Source: Parazoarcus communis (GTDB lineage Bacteria; Pseudomonadota; Gammaproteobacteria; Burkholderiales; Rhodocyclaceae). Taken from it: a stretch of 64,000 nt of DNA. Shown one piece after another: positions 1-8,561 of this stretch. Position 1 is the stretch's first letter. The number at the start of each line of letters is the position of its first letter. The translations under genes were made by a program, and so were the position numbers. The stretch is from the NCBI RefSeq assembly GCF_003111665.1, contig NZ_CP022188.1, positions 2,480,001 to 2,544,000 on the forward strand, written 5' to 3'. The notes below the pieces were generated by a model, which made no database searches, had not been told where the DNA came from, and saw only the letters and a program-made list of their open reading frames with translations.

Positions 1-386
1 AAGTTGATGTGGTAATGAACGCCTTCCGGCATGTCACGCACGACACGGATGATCTCGCCGATCGCGCCTTTCTCCACGACGACCTCTCCACGCACGGAGA
101 AGGCTTTTCCCGCGAGCACCTTGTCCCGCGACTCGAAGCGGCTTGGCGCCCATGGCGCATCGGCTGCGATGACCTCCTCGGCACGGCAACCGACGATGCG
201 GTCAATCTCGAGAAAGTGCACGGTGTAGATGATCTGGTCCTGAAGGAAGGTGCCCACGCCTATGACGGTGCCGGTGGAACCCCGTCGTACCAGCAGATCA
301 CCCACGGCCATGCCCGGGTAGGTGCCATCGTCACGCACGTTTCGGGTGACGCGAACGGCATCGCCATAATCGAATTCAGGACGCAT
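1..386 (-). CDS. nifZ: NifZ, nitrogenase maturation protein (C-terminus outside window)
   Basis: The reading frame starts at ATG 386 with MRPEFDYGDAVRVTRNVRDD and stays open to the window edge, so only about 128 N-terminal residues are visible. NifZ is a small protein needed for full maturation of the MoFe protein P-clusters. The visible part has the family pattern: an NDGT-like turn (here RDDGTYPG), then LLVRRGSTGTVIGVG, then IIYTVHFLE and a VGC motif. It is the last visible gene of the iscA-nifUSV-cysE-nifW unit and lies 27 bases after nifW. A second, shorter NifZ-like protein is encoded at 13628-13891. Confidence 0.9.
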   Translation of the reverse strand, partial: MRPEFDYGDAVRVTRNVRDDGTYPGMAVGDLLVRRGSTGTVIGVGTFLQDQIIYTVHFLEIDRIVGCRAEEVIAADAPWAPSRFESRDKVLAGKAFSVRGEVVVEKGAIGEIIRVVRDMPEGVHYHIN

Positions 387-413
387 GAGTTTGGCCTCGC
401 TGGTTTTGACGGG

Positions 414-728
414 TCAGCGCTGGACGGCGCCGAGGGGAACAAAGGCCGTGCCACTGGCCTTCTTGAATACCGAGAACACCTTTTCGGTAACCGCGTCGGA
501 AACCGTGAAGTCGCGGTAAGCCATCTCGAGAAAGTTGCGATGGTGGGTGTAGCGAACCTGATCGTCGCCTTCGACCGGATTGTTGGAGAGGTAGTCGTGG
601 AAGCGCTGCAGGATGTGCAGACGGTTCACGTGCACGACCTGAGGCTCGTAACTGACGCCGAAGTACTCCAGAAAGTCCTCCGCAGCGGACAGTTCTTCCA
701 TTGCTTCGTCAAGAGTGAGTTCGTCCAT
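414..728 (-). CDS. nifW: NifW, nitrogenase-stabilizing/protective protein
   Basis: A 104-residue protein with the NifW signature: a central EDFLEYFGVSYEP segment followed by VHVNRLHILQRFHDYL. NifW associates with the MoFe protein and is thought to assist its maturation or protect it from oxygen. The length matches the family (about 100-115 residues). It sits between a conserved unknown gene (15-base gap) and nifZ, the same nifW-nifZ neighbourhood as in Azotobacter vinelandii. Expression should depend on the sigma54/NifA promoter upstream of iscA at about 5.9 kb. Confidence 0.95.
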   Translation of the reverse strand: MDELTLDEAMEELSAAEDFLEYFGVSYEPQVVHVNRLHILQRFHDYLSNNPVEGDDQVRYTHHRNFLEMAYRDFTVSDAVTEKVFSVFKKASGTAFVPLGAVQR

Positions 729-743
729 GATCAGGCTCCGTAT

Positions 744-1262
744 TCAGATGGCGATTGGGGTTTGGGAGGCTTCTTCTGCTGCGCGTGCAACGTCAAGCAG
801 AACCTTGCTGCCGAGGCGGTCGGCATCGTCGATCTGCACCAGAGGCTGAAGGATCTGGATGGCGCCACCGATGTCGCCCTCGCGCAGCCGGATGTAGGCT
901 GCGGCCTTCAGCGCAGAGAGATAGAAGCGGGTCAGCGTCATTGACCGGTGTGCTGCGGTGGCGACCTTGTCAGCGTCGATACCGCTGCCGTCCGCGGGTA
1001 GTCCAACCCGTGCGCCACTGACGTCGATCGCATGCCACACGACCCGCTGTGCTTCCGCCATCTGGTGACGGTAGAAGTGATAGCGGTAACGCGCGACGAG
1101 GACCAGCAGGTGATCCGGCGCCTTGAGGCCCGCTTCGGCAAGCGCCTGTTCGGCTTCGGGCGCGCCGTAGTGTTCGCCGGCGCGTTCGATCAGTTCGAGC
1201 ACACCGTCCGGGAGCGGATCTTCGAAGTACAGGGGTTCGGGATCAAAGTGCAGCAGGTCCAT
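744..1262 (-). CDS. Conserved unknown protein of the nif operon
   Basis: A 172-residue, helix-rich soluble protein that I cannot assign to a named family. ATG 1262 is chosen because it overlaps the cysE stop (TGATG), which indicates translational coupling; the preceding in-frame TTG would overlap further. The middle is rich in Ala/Leu/Arg helices (for example LLVLVARYRYHFYRHQMAEA and YLSALKAAAYIRLREGD), reminiscent of TPR-type repeats. No signal peptide or membrane segment is visible. Position between cysE and nifW argues for a nitrogenase-related role; that is inference from context only. Confidence 0.8.
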   Translation of the reverse strand: MDLLHFDPEPLYFEDPLPDGVLELIERAGEHYGAPEAEQALAEAGLKAPDHLLVLVARYRYHFYRHQMAEAQRVVWHAIDVSGARVGLPADGSGIDADKVATAAHRSMTLTRFYLSALKAAAYIRLREGDIGGAIQILQPLVQIDDADRLGSKVLLDVARAAEEASQTPIAI

Positions 1263-2107
1263 CAACGTGTCTCCGACGTGAGTTCGTTCTCAGGCTGGCA
1301 GGCACATTCGGGACAGGCCTGGTCGGTATTGGCCTCGCAGTCGATGTTGCTGACCGCGACCACTGGAATTGTCGTGCGGGGCTTCTTCGGTGGAGGCGCT
1401 TCGGCGTTGGCCTGCAGGCCCGAAATCTGCGACTCGAGTGACTTGATGCGGTCGAGCAGGCAGTTGAGCGTATGGCCCACCGGGTCGGGCATCAGGTGGT
1501 GATCGAGGTTGAGTTCGTCCGTGGGGCTCAGGATCGGACCTTCCCTGCGCACGACTTTTGCAGGAATGCCAACCACAGTGCGATCCGAAGGTACGTTCTT
1601 GACCACCACGGAGTTGGCGCCTACCCGGACCCGGCTGCCGATGGTGATGGCACCAAGAATCTTCGCGCCGGCGCCGACGACGACGTGGTCGCCGAGTGTG
1701 GGGTGACGTTTTCCCGGATTCCAGGTGGTGCCACCCAGGGTGACCCCGTGGTAAAGCGTGACGTCATCACCGATCTCGGCGGTCTCGCCGACGACGACGC
1801 CCGCGCCGTGATCGATGAAGAAACGGCGGCCGATGCGGGCGCCCGGGTGAATATCGACATTGGTCAGGACCCGGCCGATGAAGCTCGTCAGGCGTGCCAG
1901 GTAGCGCCAGTTGCGCAGCCATAAGGCGTGGGCAATGCGATAGGTGATCAGGGCGTGAACGCCGGGGTAGGTGGTGAGCACTTCCCAGGTCGTGCGGGCA
2001 GCAGGGTCGCGGCCGAACACGCAGCGAATGTCCTCCCGCAGAAGACTTGGCAGGCTTGGGGTGGGCACGAGGTTTTCTGCGGTCATGGTTGCGCTTTCTG
2101 TGGCCAT
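1262..2107 (-). CDS. cysE: Serine O-acetyltransferase, nif-linked (CysE/NifP)
   Basis: Transfers acetyl from acetyl-CoA to serine to give O-acetylserine, the precursor of cysteine, which supplies sulfur to NifS. The 281-residue protein has an N-terminal helical domain (about 20-85) and a left-handed beta-helix of hexapeptide repeats with the diagnostic [19 protein letters not shown] and [19 protein letters not shown] stretches. It is longer than housekeeping short CysE because of a C-terminal extension (about residues 215-281) ending in a tail with four cysteines ([14 protein letters not shown]). It follows nifV by five bases and is stop/start-overlapped with the next gene. A nif-located cysE (nifP) boosts cysteine during diazotrophy in Azotobacter. 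Confidence 0.93.
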   Translation of the reverse strand: MATESATMTAENLVPTPSLPSLLREDIRCVFGRDPAARTTWEVLTTYPGVHALITYRIAHALWLRNWRYLARLTSFIGRVLTNVDIHPGARIGRRFFIDHGAGVVVGETAEIGDDVTLYHGVTLGGTTWNPGKRHPTLGDHVVVGAGAKILGAITIGSRVRVGANSVVVKNVPSDRTVVGIPAKVVRREGPILSPTDELNLDHHLMPDPVGHTLNCLLDRIKSLESQISGLQANAEAPPPKKPRTTIPVVAVSNIDCEANTDQACPECACQPENELTSETR

Positions 2108-2112
2108 GGTGA

Positions 2113-3306
2113 TCAGGCTCCGGCAGGGATGGCGGGGGCAGTCATGAACGGTTGCGGAAACCAGTCCGCCTGGCTGGCCTGAAGCGAATCCCAGAACGCG
2201 ACCAGGTCGGCACGTTCGGGCGTACGCTTGGTCCGGCCGGTAAATTCACGTACGCGCGCGAGCAACCACAGCAACTGGTTTTCATCCGGCATGATGCCGA
2301 GGCCTGCATAGGCTGCTGCCACGCCACGGCTGCCGGAGTGCTTGCCCAGCAGCAGCCGGTGGCTGCGTCCGAGCAATGCCGGGTCGATGTTCTGGTAGTT
2401 TGCGGGGTCCTTCAGCAGGCCATCGACGTGAATGCCCGCCTCGTGAGTAAAGACACCTTCACCGACCACACTCTTGCTCCATCCCACCGGCCGGCCCGAG
2501 GCCTGTGCGACCGCGGTTGATGCGTCCAGGAGACGGCGGAAATCGATCAGCTCACCCAGGCCGTGGAACTGACGCAGGCCGAGTGCAACCTCTTCCAGTG
2601 CAGCATTGCCGGCGCGCTCACCAAGGCCATTGACCGTAGTGTTGACATGGCTGGCACCGGCCCGCACCGCTGCCAGCGTGTTCGCGGTGGCGAGTCCGAG
2701 GTCGTCATGCGCATGCATCTCGATCTCCAGCGCGCTGGCCGCGCGCAGGCGGGCAATGGCGTCGAAGGTGGCAAAGGGGTCGAGTACGCCAAGGGTGTCG
2801 GCGAAACGGAAGCGCCGGGCGCCTGCCGCTTCGGCAGCGGCAAGCACTTCTTCAAGAAAGGCAGGGTCGGCCCGCGATGCGTCCTCGCCGCCGAGGCCCA
2901 CTTCAAACCCGGCATCGCGCGCCACCGGCACCCAGCGTGCGATGCGCTGCAGAACCTCGTTGCGATTGGAGCCGAGCTTGTGCCGGATCTGCTGGTCGGA
3001 TACCGGCACGGAAAGCTCCAGCATGTGCACCGGAAGACTGCGGCAGGCATCGATATCCGTGCCGGTCAGCCGGCCCCAGACGATCAGCTTCGTGTCGTGC
3101 GTCGTATCGCTCAGGGTGTGCGCAACTGCGCGGATGTCATCGCACTCCTCGACGCCCATGGCCGGGATGCCGATCTCCAGTTCCGGAACACCGATCGACG
3201 CGAGAATGGCGGCGATGCCGCATTTCTCGCTGCGGGTGAATGCCACCCCGGCGGACTGTTCTCCGTCGCGAAGGGTGGTGTCGTCGATGATGATCGGGGT
3301 CGACAT
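2113..3306 (-). CDS. nifV: Homocitrate synthase NifV
   Basis: Condenses acetyl-CoA and 2-oxoglutarate to homocitrate, the organic ligand of FeMo-cofactor. The 397-residue protein shows the DRE-TIM metallolyase motifs [13 protein letters not shown] near the N-terminus and the metal-binding [18 protein letters not shown], followed by [18 protein letters not shown] 3306 ([15 protein letters not shown]) is chosen; the longer frame begins inside the nifS region and lacks homology. It lies 28 bases downstream of nifS and five bases upstream of cysE. Confidence 0.96.
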   Translation of the reverse strand: MSTPIIIDDTTLRDGEQSAGVAFTRSEKCGIAAILASIGVPELEIGIPAMGVEECDDIRAVAHTLSDTTHDTKLIVWGRLTGTDIDACRSLPVHMLELSVPVSDQQIRHKLGSNRNEVLQRIARWVPVARDAGFEVGLGGEDASRADPAFLEEVLAAAEAAGARRFRFADTLGVLDPFATFDAIARLRAASALEIEMHAHDDLGLATANTLAAVRAGASHVNTTVNGLGERAGNAALEEVALGLRQFHGLGELIDFRRLLDASTAVAQASGRPVGWSKSVVGEGVFTHEAGIHVDGLLKDPANYQNIDPALLGRSHRLLLGKHSGSRGVAAAYAGLGIMPDENQLLWLLARVREFTGRTKRTPERADLVAFWDSLQASQADWFPQPFMTAPAIPAGA

Positions 3307-3334
3307 GGCGTTCTCGTCCGGAAGTGGTGTGAAC

Positions 3335-4558
3335 TCAGGCGTAGGTCGGTGCAAAGGCCTTTTCCGGGTCGGTGACCGGCCCGTTCTCGCCCCAGTAGGG
3401 CGACAGCTTGCGCAGCTGGGCAATGATCGACGGTACGGCTGCGATCACCCGGTCCATCTCGGCCTCGGTGTTCTCGTGCGACAGCGAGAAGCGGATGGTG
3501 CCGTGCGCTGCGGTGTAGGGAATGCCCATTGCACGCATCACGTGCGAGGGCTCCAGCGAGCCTGAGGTGCAGGCCGAGCCGCTCGATGCCGCAATGCCCT
3601 GCTTGTTGAGCAGCATCAGGATGGCTTCGCCTTCGACGTACTCGAATGCAACGTTGAGCGTGTTGGGCAGGCGATCGTCCGGATTGCCGGTGACGAATGC
3701 GTGCGGCACGGCGGCCAGAATGCCGGCCTGCAGCTTGTCGCGCAGCGCACGAACGTAGGTGTTTTCCAGCTCCATGTGCTCAAGTGCGAGCTGGGCTGCA
3801 ACACCCATGCCGATGATCGCGGGTACGTTTTCGGTACCGGCGCGACGGCCGCGCTCCTGACCGCCGCCGCGCAGGAGGGGGCGGAAGCGCGCGCCACGAC
3901 GCAGGTAAAGCGCGCCGATGCCCTTGGGACCATGCAGCTTGTGGCCGGACAGCGACAGCATGTCGATGGCGGTGTCCTTGAGCTTGAGCGGGATCTTGCC
4001 AACGGCCTGCACGGCGTCGGTGTGGAACAGCACCCCGGCGGCATTGGCCATCTCAGCCATCTTCACGACGGGGAAGAAGGTACCGGTTTCGTTGTTGGCC
4101 CACATCACCGACACCACCGCGACCTTGTCGCTGAGCAGCTTGGCGTATTCGTTCAGATCGAGCCGGCCCTTGCCGTCCACCTTGAGCTTGTGGATGGTGT
4201 AACCCTCTTTCTCGAGCTGGTCGCACAGATGGAGCACGGCGTGGTGCTCGACCGTGGTGGTGATGATTTCCTTGCGCTCCGGATTGGCCTTGAGGGCCGA
4301 CAGGATGGCGGTGTTGTCTGCTTCGGTGCCACCGGCTGTGTAGATGATCTCGGAGTCGAACTCGGCGCCCAGCAGCTTCTGCAGCGACGTGCGAGCCGCC
4401 TTGACCGCGTGGCCGACCTTGGCGCCGAAGCTGTGCATCGAGGACGGGTTGCCGAACTGTTCGGTGAAGTAGGGCAGCATCGCCGTTACCGCCTCGGGGG
4501 CGCAACGGGTGGTGGCGTTGTTGTCGAGATAGATCGGGGTCAGGTTGGGGATGCTCAT
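3335..4558 (-). CDS. nifS: Cysteine desulfurase NifS
   Basis: PLP-dependent enzyme that releases sulfur from cysteine as an enzyme persulfide and passes it to NifU. The 407-residue protein starts at ATG 4558 ([20 protein letters not shown]). The PLP lysine is Lys207 in [10 protein letters not shown], and the catalytic cysteine is Cys330 in the mobile loop [17 protein letters not shown]. Both sites are intact. It lies 62 bases downstream of nifU; this gap contains a short GC-rich stretch but no evident promoter. Confidence 0.97.
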   Translation of the reverse strand: MSIPNLTPIYLDNNATTRCAPEAVTAMLPYFTEQFGNPSSMHSFGAKVGHAVKAARTSLQKLLGAEFDSEIIYTAGGTEADNTAILSALKANPERKEIITTTVEHHAVLHLCDQLEKEGYTIHKLKVDGKGRLDLNEYAKLLSDKVAVVSVMWANNETGTFFPVVKMAEMANAAGVLFHTDAVQAVGKIPLKLKDTAIDMLSLSGHKLHGPKGIGALYLRRGARFRPLLRGGGQERGRRAGTENVPAIIGMGVAAQLALEHMELENTYVRALRDKLQAGILAAVPHAFVTGNPDDRLPNTLNVAFEYVEGEAILMLLNKQGIAASSGSACTSGSLEPSHVMRAMGIPYTAAHGTIRFSLSHENTEAEMDRVIAAVPSIIAQLRKLSPYWGENGPVTDPEKAFAPTYA

Positions 4559-4620
4559 CGTTCTCTCCGCGGGGCTACCGTGTGTGGATGCTCCCCACCG
4601 GGGTGGGGAGGGGTGTGTCG

Positions 4621-5511
4621 TCAGGCGGGCAGCGAGTTCGGCGCCAGCTTGGCAGTGGCCTTGACCGGGATGACCTTCACGATCTCGCCCAGGGCTTCGA
4701 TCATCTGGGCCTGCACGCCGCCAAGCGTGACCGCTTCCATCTGGCAACCGGAGCAGGCGCCTTTCATTGACACGTAGATGGTCTTGCCATCGACATCGAC
4801 GAGTTCGATATCGCCGTGGTCGCGCTGCAGGTTCGGGCGTGCCTTCTCGATGACCTGCTCGATCTTGCGGATACGCTCGAGGGTGGTGAGCTTGCCCGGC
4901 TGCTTTTTCTCCGGCGGCGGTGCGGCGGTGAAGGATTCGCCGCGCTCGGCCAGCACCTTGGCAAGGATTTCCTCGATGCCTTCGTGGCAAGACGAACAGC
5001 CGCCACCGGCCTTGGTGTAGTTGGTGACCTGTTCGACGCTGCACAGGTTGTTGGCGCGGATGGTGTCTTCGATCATCACCGCATCGACGGCGAAGCACTT
5101 GCAGATCAGTGCGCCCTCTTCGTGATCGTCGCTCCAGACTTCACCGCGGTAATTGGCGACGGCCGACTGCAGGGCTTCACGGCCCATGACCGAGCAGTGC
5201 ATCTTTTCCGGAGGCAGCCCACCGAGGAAGTCGGCAATGTCCTGGTTGCTGACTTCCAGTGCCTGGTCGAGCGTCTTGCCCTTGATGATCTCGGTCAGCG
5301 CCGAACTTGAGGCGATGGCCGAACCGCAGCCGAAGGTCTGGAAACTGGCATCGGTGATGGTCTCGTTGCTCGGGTCCACCTTCAGCATCAGGCGCAGCGC
5401 ATCGCCACAGGAGATCGAGCCGACCTCGCCAATAGCATTGGCATCAGGCAGAGCGCCGGCATTGCGCGGGTTGTAGAAGTGTTCTTTGACGGTTTCGGAG
5501 TAATCCCACAT
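4621..5511 (-). CDS. nifU: Fe-S cluster scaffold NifU (three-domain)
   Basis: Scaffold on which NifS-derived sulfur and iron are assembled for nitrogenase. The 296-residue protein has the complete modular layout. The IscU-like N-terminal domain carries Cys35, Cys62 and Cys106. The central permanent [2Fe-2S] domain has ligands Cys137, Cys139, Cys172 and Cys175 (motifs CKC and CSSC). The Nfu-like C-terminal domain has Cys253 and Cys256 (CSGC). A Pro/Lys-rich linker around residues 198-207 separates the last two domains. It lies 15 bases after iscA. Confidence 0.97.
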   Translation of the reverse strand: MWDYSETVKEHFYNPRNAGALPDANAIGEVGSISCGDALRLMLKVDPSNETITDASFQTFGCGSAIASSSALTEIIKGKTLDQALEVSNQDIADFLGGLPPEKMHCSVMGREALQSAVANYRGEVWSDDHEEGALICKCFAVDAVMIEDTIRANNLCSVEQVTNYTKAGGGCSSCHEGIEEILAKVLAERGESFTAAPPPEKKQPGKLTTLERIRKIEQVIEKARPNLQRDHGDIELVDVDGKTIYVSMKGACSGCQMEAVTLGGVQAQMIEALGEIVKVIPVKATAKLAPNSLPA

Positions 5512-5526
5512 GGCGGTCTCCCGGGC

Positions 5527-5850
5527 TCAGGCTGAGAAGGACTGGCCGCAAGCACAGCCGGCCGAGGCGTTGGGGTTTTCAAACTTGAAGCCGGAGCCGC
5601 TCAGCGACTCGACGAAATCGACGGTGACGCCGGCCAGCATCGGGGCGGAGTAGGGATCGACGAAAAGCGTGACACCGTCGAATTCGACAATGGTGTCGTC
5701 CTCGCCTTTTTCGGCTTCAAGCTTCATTCCGTACTGCAGGCCGGAGCAGCCGCCGCCTTGCACGTGGATCCGCAGTCCGGCGACCGGGTCGGCGGAGGTG
5801 GAGATGAAACGGCTGACGGCTTTCAGTGCGGTGGGGGTAAGCGTGATCAT
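5527..5850 (-). CDS. iscA: Nif-type IscA/HesB Fe-S assembly protein
   Basis: A-type Fe-S carrier of 107 residues. The three conserved cysteines are Cys35 (GGGCSGLQYG), Cys99 and Cys101 (CACGQSF). It is the first gene of the iscA-nifU-nifS-nifV-cysE-unknown-nifW-nifZ unit. A canonical sigma54 promoter lies about 40 bases upstream and a NifA UAS about 140 bases upstream, so the whole unit should be induced under nitrogen-fixing conditions. The equivalent position in Azotobacter vinelandii is occupied by iscA-nif. Confidence 0.95.
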   Translation of the reverse strand: MITLTPTALKAVSRFISTSADPVAGLRIHVQGGGCSGLQYGMKLEAEKGEDDTIVEFDGVTLFVDPYSAPMLAGVTVDFVESLSGSGFKFENPNASAGCACGQSFSA

Positions 5851-5890
5851 GTTCGGGTCTCCGGTTGGAAAGGGCTCTGGGAGACCTATC

Positions 5891-5905
5891 GCAAACCGCG
5901 TGCCA
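5891..5905 (-). promoter_or_regulatory. Sigma54 (-24/-12) promoter of the iscA-nifUSV unit
   Basis: On the minus strand the sequence reads TGGCACGCGGTTTGC, an exact match to the consensus TGGCACG-N4-TTGC with ten bases between GG and GC. Transcription should start near 5879, giving a leader of about 30 bases before the iscA ATG at 5850. Confidence 0.95.
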
Positions 5906-5987
5906 CTCGGATGCGATGCGTAAGGTGCTGATTATTAACGGCCTGTTTGGGGCTTGTTGTGTCGCGAAGGGGACGGCTGGGGGGCTT

Positions 5988-6003
5988 TGTCGCATTTCCT
6001 ACA
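5988..6003. promoter_or_regulatory. NifA upstream activator sequence for iscA-nifUSV
   Basis: TGTCGCATTTCCTACA matches the NifA-binding consensus TGT-N10-ACA exactly. It lies about 110-125 bases upstream of the predicted start site, within the usual -80 to -150 range. Confidence 0.88.
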
Positions 6004-6021
6004 GTGCTGGCACGACAATGG

Positions 6022-6045
6022 AAAACAGCGGCATTGCGCCGCTGT
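6022..6045 (-). terminator. Intrinsic terminator after the nifENX unit
   Basis: Perfect 8-bp inverted repeat ACAGCGGC / GCCGCTGT with a 5-base loop. On the minus strand it is followed by a short T-run (GTTTTCC). It lies just after the stop of the 6072-6461 gene and upstream of the next NifA UAS, so it separates two nif transcription units. Confidence 0.7.
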
Positions 6046-6071
6046 CTGGGTGAGGGTGGCCGCAGCGCAGT

Positions 6072-6461
6072 TCAGCCGATCACGTGCTCGTACACCAGGC
6101 GCAGCACGTCGCGCTCGGTGTCGGGAATGCCCCTCATCTCGGTGATGCTGACGAAGCGTCCGTCGGCGCTGGCCACCGCATCGAACGGCGGGTCGATGTC
6201 GGTGAAGTGGGCCAGGCGCACGGTCAGCGTGCCATCGGGCGAGAGGATGTCGGCTTCGAACTCGGTGTCGATCTGCAGGGCGCCGGCCGGGAGGCCCAAC
6301 CGGTCAGTTGCTCTGGCGGTCAGGGTTCCAGGGTGCGGAAGCACGCCATCGCCTGCGGGCGCGGCGAGGCGTGCCGCCACGATGGAGTCGCCGAAGCGTG
6401 CAAAACGCAGACGGGCGCTGGTGGACTGCTTGTGATAGAGGACAAGGGCGAGGTCGTTCAT
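6072..6461 (-). CDS. Unknown protein, last gene of the nifENX unit
   Basis: A 129-residue soluble protein, not recognised. It opens with MNDLALVLYHKQSTSARLRF and is predicted to be mostly beta-strand, with alternating hydrophobic residues (for example TLTVRLAHFTDIDPPFDAV and GRFVSITEMRGIPDTERDV). No cysteine motif, signal peptide or membrane segment is present. It follows fdxB by 20 bases and is followed by a terminator, so it is very likely co-transcribed with nifE-nifN-nifX and regulated by NifA. Any nitrogen-fixation role is inferred from location. Confidence 0.75.
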   Translation of the reverse strand: MNDLALVLYHKQSTSARLRFARFGDSIVAARLAAPAGDGVLPHPGTLTARATDRLGLPAGALQIDTEFEADILSPDGTLTVRLAHFTDIDPPFDAVASADGRFVSITEMRGIPDTERDVLRLVYEHVIG

Positions 6462-6481
6462 GGACGCGTCGGCCCGGCGGT

Positions 6482-6769
6482 TTACGCCATTACCGGCGAT
6501 GCGCCGTGCGTGTGACAGTCCTTGGGGCAGACGCGGCTACAGGCGCCACAGCCGATGCAGTCGAGCGCATTGGCAAGCGTCATCACCATCATGTTGTCGT
6601 CGTCGAGATCGTCGTCCATGTCGTCGTCACGTTCAACGAGGTCGAAAACGTCGCGCGGGCAGACCTTGTAGCAGCGGCCGCAGCCGATGCACTTCTTGCC
6701 GTCCAGCTCGAGAACGAACTCCGGGGTCCAGGCAGTGCCGCCGCGAGTGAGACCGGTGATCGGATCCAT
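6482..6769 (-). CDS. fdxB: Nif-specific ferredoxin III (2[4Fe-4S])
   Basis: A 95-residue ferredoxin with two classical [4Fe-4S] motifs, CIGCGRCYKVCP (around residue 27) and CIGCGACSRVCP (around residue 72). A highly acidic insert (ERDDDMDDDLDDD) separates them, as in nif-specific ferredoxin III proteins. It is probably a low-potential electron carrier to nitrogenase or to cofactor assembly. It sits in the nifENX unit between a DUF683 gene and an unknown gene. Confidence 0.93.
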   Translation of the reverse strand: MDPITGLTRGGTAWTPEFVLELDGKKCIGCGRCYKVCPRDVFDLVERDDDMDDDLDDDNMMVMTLANALDCIGCGACSRVCPKDCHTHGASPVMA

Positions 6770-6835
6770 GGTGTGTTCCTCTGTTTCGTTGTGCAGTTGA
6801 TAGCGTGTTTGCTGCTGCGGGCTGACGGCGGGTGA

Positions 6836-7051
6836 TCAGCTTGCGGTTTCGGTCGCGGCCATCAGGCGCGCGTTGGCGTCAGCCCATGCCTTGCATGCGT
6901 CGTATGCAGACTGGGACATCGTGGGCAGTTCCTCGTAGCCGGCCGGGAGACGGTCTTCAACCAGGTCATGCAGCTGCGAGGCCCATTCCTGCGATTTGCG
7001 CTTGAGTTTGCGGACTTCCTTCTCGAGGTTCCTGAGTTCTTCATCGGTCAT
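6836..7051 (-). CDS. DUF683/CCE_0567-type small protein
   Basis: A 71-residue helical protein starting MTDEELRNLEKEVRKLKRKS and continuing with LHDLVEDRLPAGYEELP, the hallmark of the DUF683 family found almost only in nif clusters. A Synechococcus/Cyanothece-type homologue (CCE_0567) forms a two-helix metal-binding protein. It corresponds to the small ORF downstream of nifX and the nifX-associated gene in Azotobacter. The biochemical role is not known. Confidence 0.92.
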   Translation of the reverse strand: MTDEELRNLEKEVRKLKRKSQEWASQLHDLVEDRLPAGYEELPTMSQSAYDACKAWADANARLMAATETAS

Positions 7052-7111
7052 GTCGATCTCCTTGGCGTATGCCCGCGCCCTGCTGCCGGCGCGGGCGATG
7101 GGGGGCGTTGC

Positions 7112-7597
7112 TCAGAGTCCGGCGACTTCCGGGTACTTGCCGATGATCTCGAGCGCAACGGACAGGTGCTTGTCGGCCTCGTCCTTCATCTTGGAGAAAG
7201 ACTCGAAGCCGAAGCGATGCACGTCGCGCAGGGTACGGTCGAGTACGACGAGCTTGCCGACGGTGATCATTCCGCGGCCGAAGCCTTCGTGGGTGATGTT
7301 GATCACCGGCACGGCCATCAGTCCGCACTCCTTTTCAATCAGGGCCGCGATCGCGTTATGGAATGCCTTGACGCGGGAAATGGTGACGTCGTCGGGGTCG
7401 CCGATCACCGGAATCTGGCGCCGCTGTTCCTTGGTCAGCACATAGGGGGCGAGGACGCGATCGACCGGCCAGCCGTCGTAGGTGCCGTAGCTGTCGAGTG
7501 CGCGCGCCTGGCGGTTCATCTCCTTGATGAAATCGGTGTCGGCGAGTTCGGGGCTGAGAACGGCGGCGGGGGCGGTGCTGGTGTCGATGCTGATCAT
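7112..7597 (-). CDS. NifX-associated nitrogen fixation protein (DUF269)
   Basis: A 161-residue protein of the NifX-associated (DUF269) family, recognised from FIKEMNRQARALDSYGTYDG, KEQRRQIPVIGDPDDVT and GRGMITVGKLVVLDRTLRDV. ATG 7597 overlaps the rseC-like stop (ATGA). The family almost always follows nifX; a role in cofactor handling or nitrogenase electron transfer has been proposed but is not settled. Confidence 0.94.
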   Translation of the reverse strand: MISIDTSTAPAAVLSPELADTDFIKEMNRQARALDSYGTYDGWPVDRVLAPYVLTKEQRRQIPVIGDPDDVTISRVKAFHNAIAALIEKECGLMAVPVINITHEGFGRGMITVGKLVVLDRTLRDVHRFGFESFSKMKDEADKHLSVALEIIGKYPEVAGL

Positions 7598-8037
7598 GTG
7601 TCTGACTCCTGGTGCAGGCTTGCACGCGTTGGGTTGAGTGGATCGGAGGTGATTCGGGGGGCGGGCTGCAGTGCAGGGTGGCGTGCGACCCGCCGCGAGG
7701 CGATGAGCCCGAGGCCGAGGCCGGCGAAACTGAGGCCGGCGATACCCGCATCGGTGAGCTGGATCAGGCTGGCGAAGGCCATGCCGGCGAGCAGGCCGAG
7801 GACCGGCAGCAAGTGGGTGACGAACAGGGCCCGCAATGCCATGCCGCCATCGATCTCGACCATGACCTCTTCGCCGGCGCGCGACGCGCAGCCCGCGGCG
7901 CTGAGGACGAGATCGGTCGTGTTCGAAGTGCCGCAGACTTTTTCCGCGCGACAGCCTCCGCACGCCGCTGCGCGTTCGAAACGAACGGTCACGCCGTCGT
8001 CGGTCACGCTGAGGACTTTTCCGCTGCGTTGCATCAT
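7594..8037 (-). CDS. RseC/MucC-family membrane protein inside the nif operon
   Basis: A 147-residue inner-membrane protein. The cytoplasmic N-terminal half has the RseC cysteine pattern ACGGCRAEKVCGTS (a CxxC plus a further Cys). Two membrane helices follow (about residues 68-90 and 93-112). RseC-type proteins occur with the Rnf/SoxR-reducing electron-transfer complexes, which supply low-potential electrons for nitrogen fixation in several diazotrophs. The gene overlaps nifX upstream and the nifX-associated gene downstream by ATGA, so it is translationally coupled to both. No rnf genes are in this window. Confidence 0.85.
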   Translation of the reverse strand: MMQRSGKVLSVTDDGVTVRFERAAACGGCRAEKVCGTSNTTDLVLSAAGCASRAGEEVMVEIDGGMALRALFVTHLLPVLGLLAGMAFASLIQLTDAGIAGLSFAGLGLGLIASRRVARHPALQPAPRITSDPLNPTRASLHQESDT

Positions 8038-8561
8038 TCCTGCCAGCCCTCGGCTTCCATCTCGTCGAAGCGGCTGCTGTCGGCCGGCTGCCTGTCCTTG
8101 ATGGCTTTCGCCAGCCAGCCCGCGGGGCCGCTGGCCAGTTCGGCCTGAAGCTCTTCGACCAGGCTGTCGATGGCACGACCTTCCTCGACCCGGATCGGCT
8201 GCACACCGGCCGCCAGCAACTGCTTTACGGCCGACGCGCCGACGGCGAGGCAGTACACCGCAGCGCAGCCCGCAAGCGTGGCGATCTTCGCCGGCAGCTT
8301 GTTTTCGTTGCCGTCCTGCGAGGTATCGATGAATTCGGTGACCTCCACCAGCTGGCAGGTGTCTGCACCGATCTCGAAAATGGCAAACGCCTCGGTGGAG
8401 CCGAAGTGCTGGTTCACCGTGCTGCGGTCGGTGCTGGCAAAGGCAATGCGTACGCCATTCATGAGTGGTCTCGCCTGTTCAGTGCCCACCAGCCGCAGCT
8501 GTCTGCGGCGCGGAGGGGGCGGGCTGCTTGTAGCGGGAGTGGTGAGGTGTGATGGAGTCAT
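8034..8561 (-). CDS. nifX: NifX, FeMo-co biosynthesis carrier protein
   Basis: Carries NifB-co and the VK-cluster between NifB and NifEN. The core [21 protein letters not shown] is the typical NifX/NafY-fold signature. The start is uncertain. ATG 8561 overlaps the end of nifN by 83 bases and retains an N-terminal [11 protein letters not shown] segment that resembles other NifX N-termini. ATG 8463, just after nifN, has only a weak SD and would lose that segment. I list the longer form (175 residues). The C-terminal extension after about residue 145 is polar. Confidence 0.9.
   Translation of the reverse strand: MTPSHLTTPATSSPPPPRRRQLRLVGTEQARPLMNGVRIAFASTDRSTVNQHFGSTEAFAIFEIGADTCQLVEVTEFIDTSQDGNENKLPAKIATLAGCAAVYCLAVGASAVKQLLAAGVQPIRVEEGRAIDSLVEELQAELASGPAGWLAKAIKDRQPADSSRFDEMEAEGWQE

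Noticed and set aside
9..944. 311-codon open frame opposite nifZ, nifW and the unknown gene
   Set aside because: Antisense shadow; nifZ and nifW are unmistakable on the other strand.
6009..6029. TGGCACGACAATGGA on the plus strand as another -24/-12 promoter
   Set aside because: The -24 half matches but there is no TTGC at the required spacing and no plus-strand gene follows.
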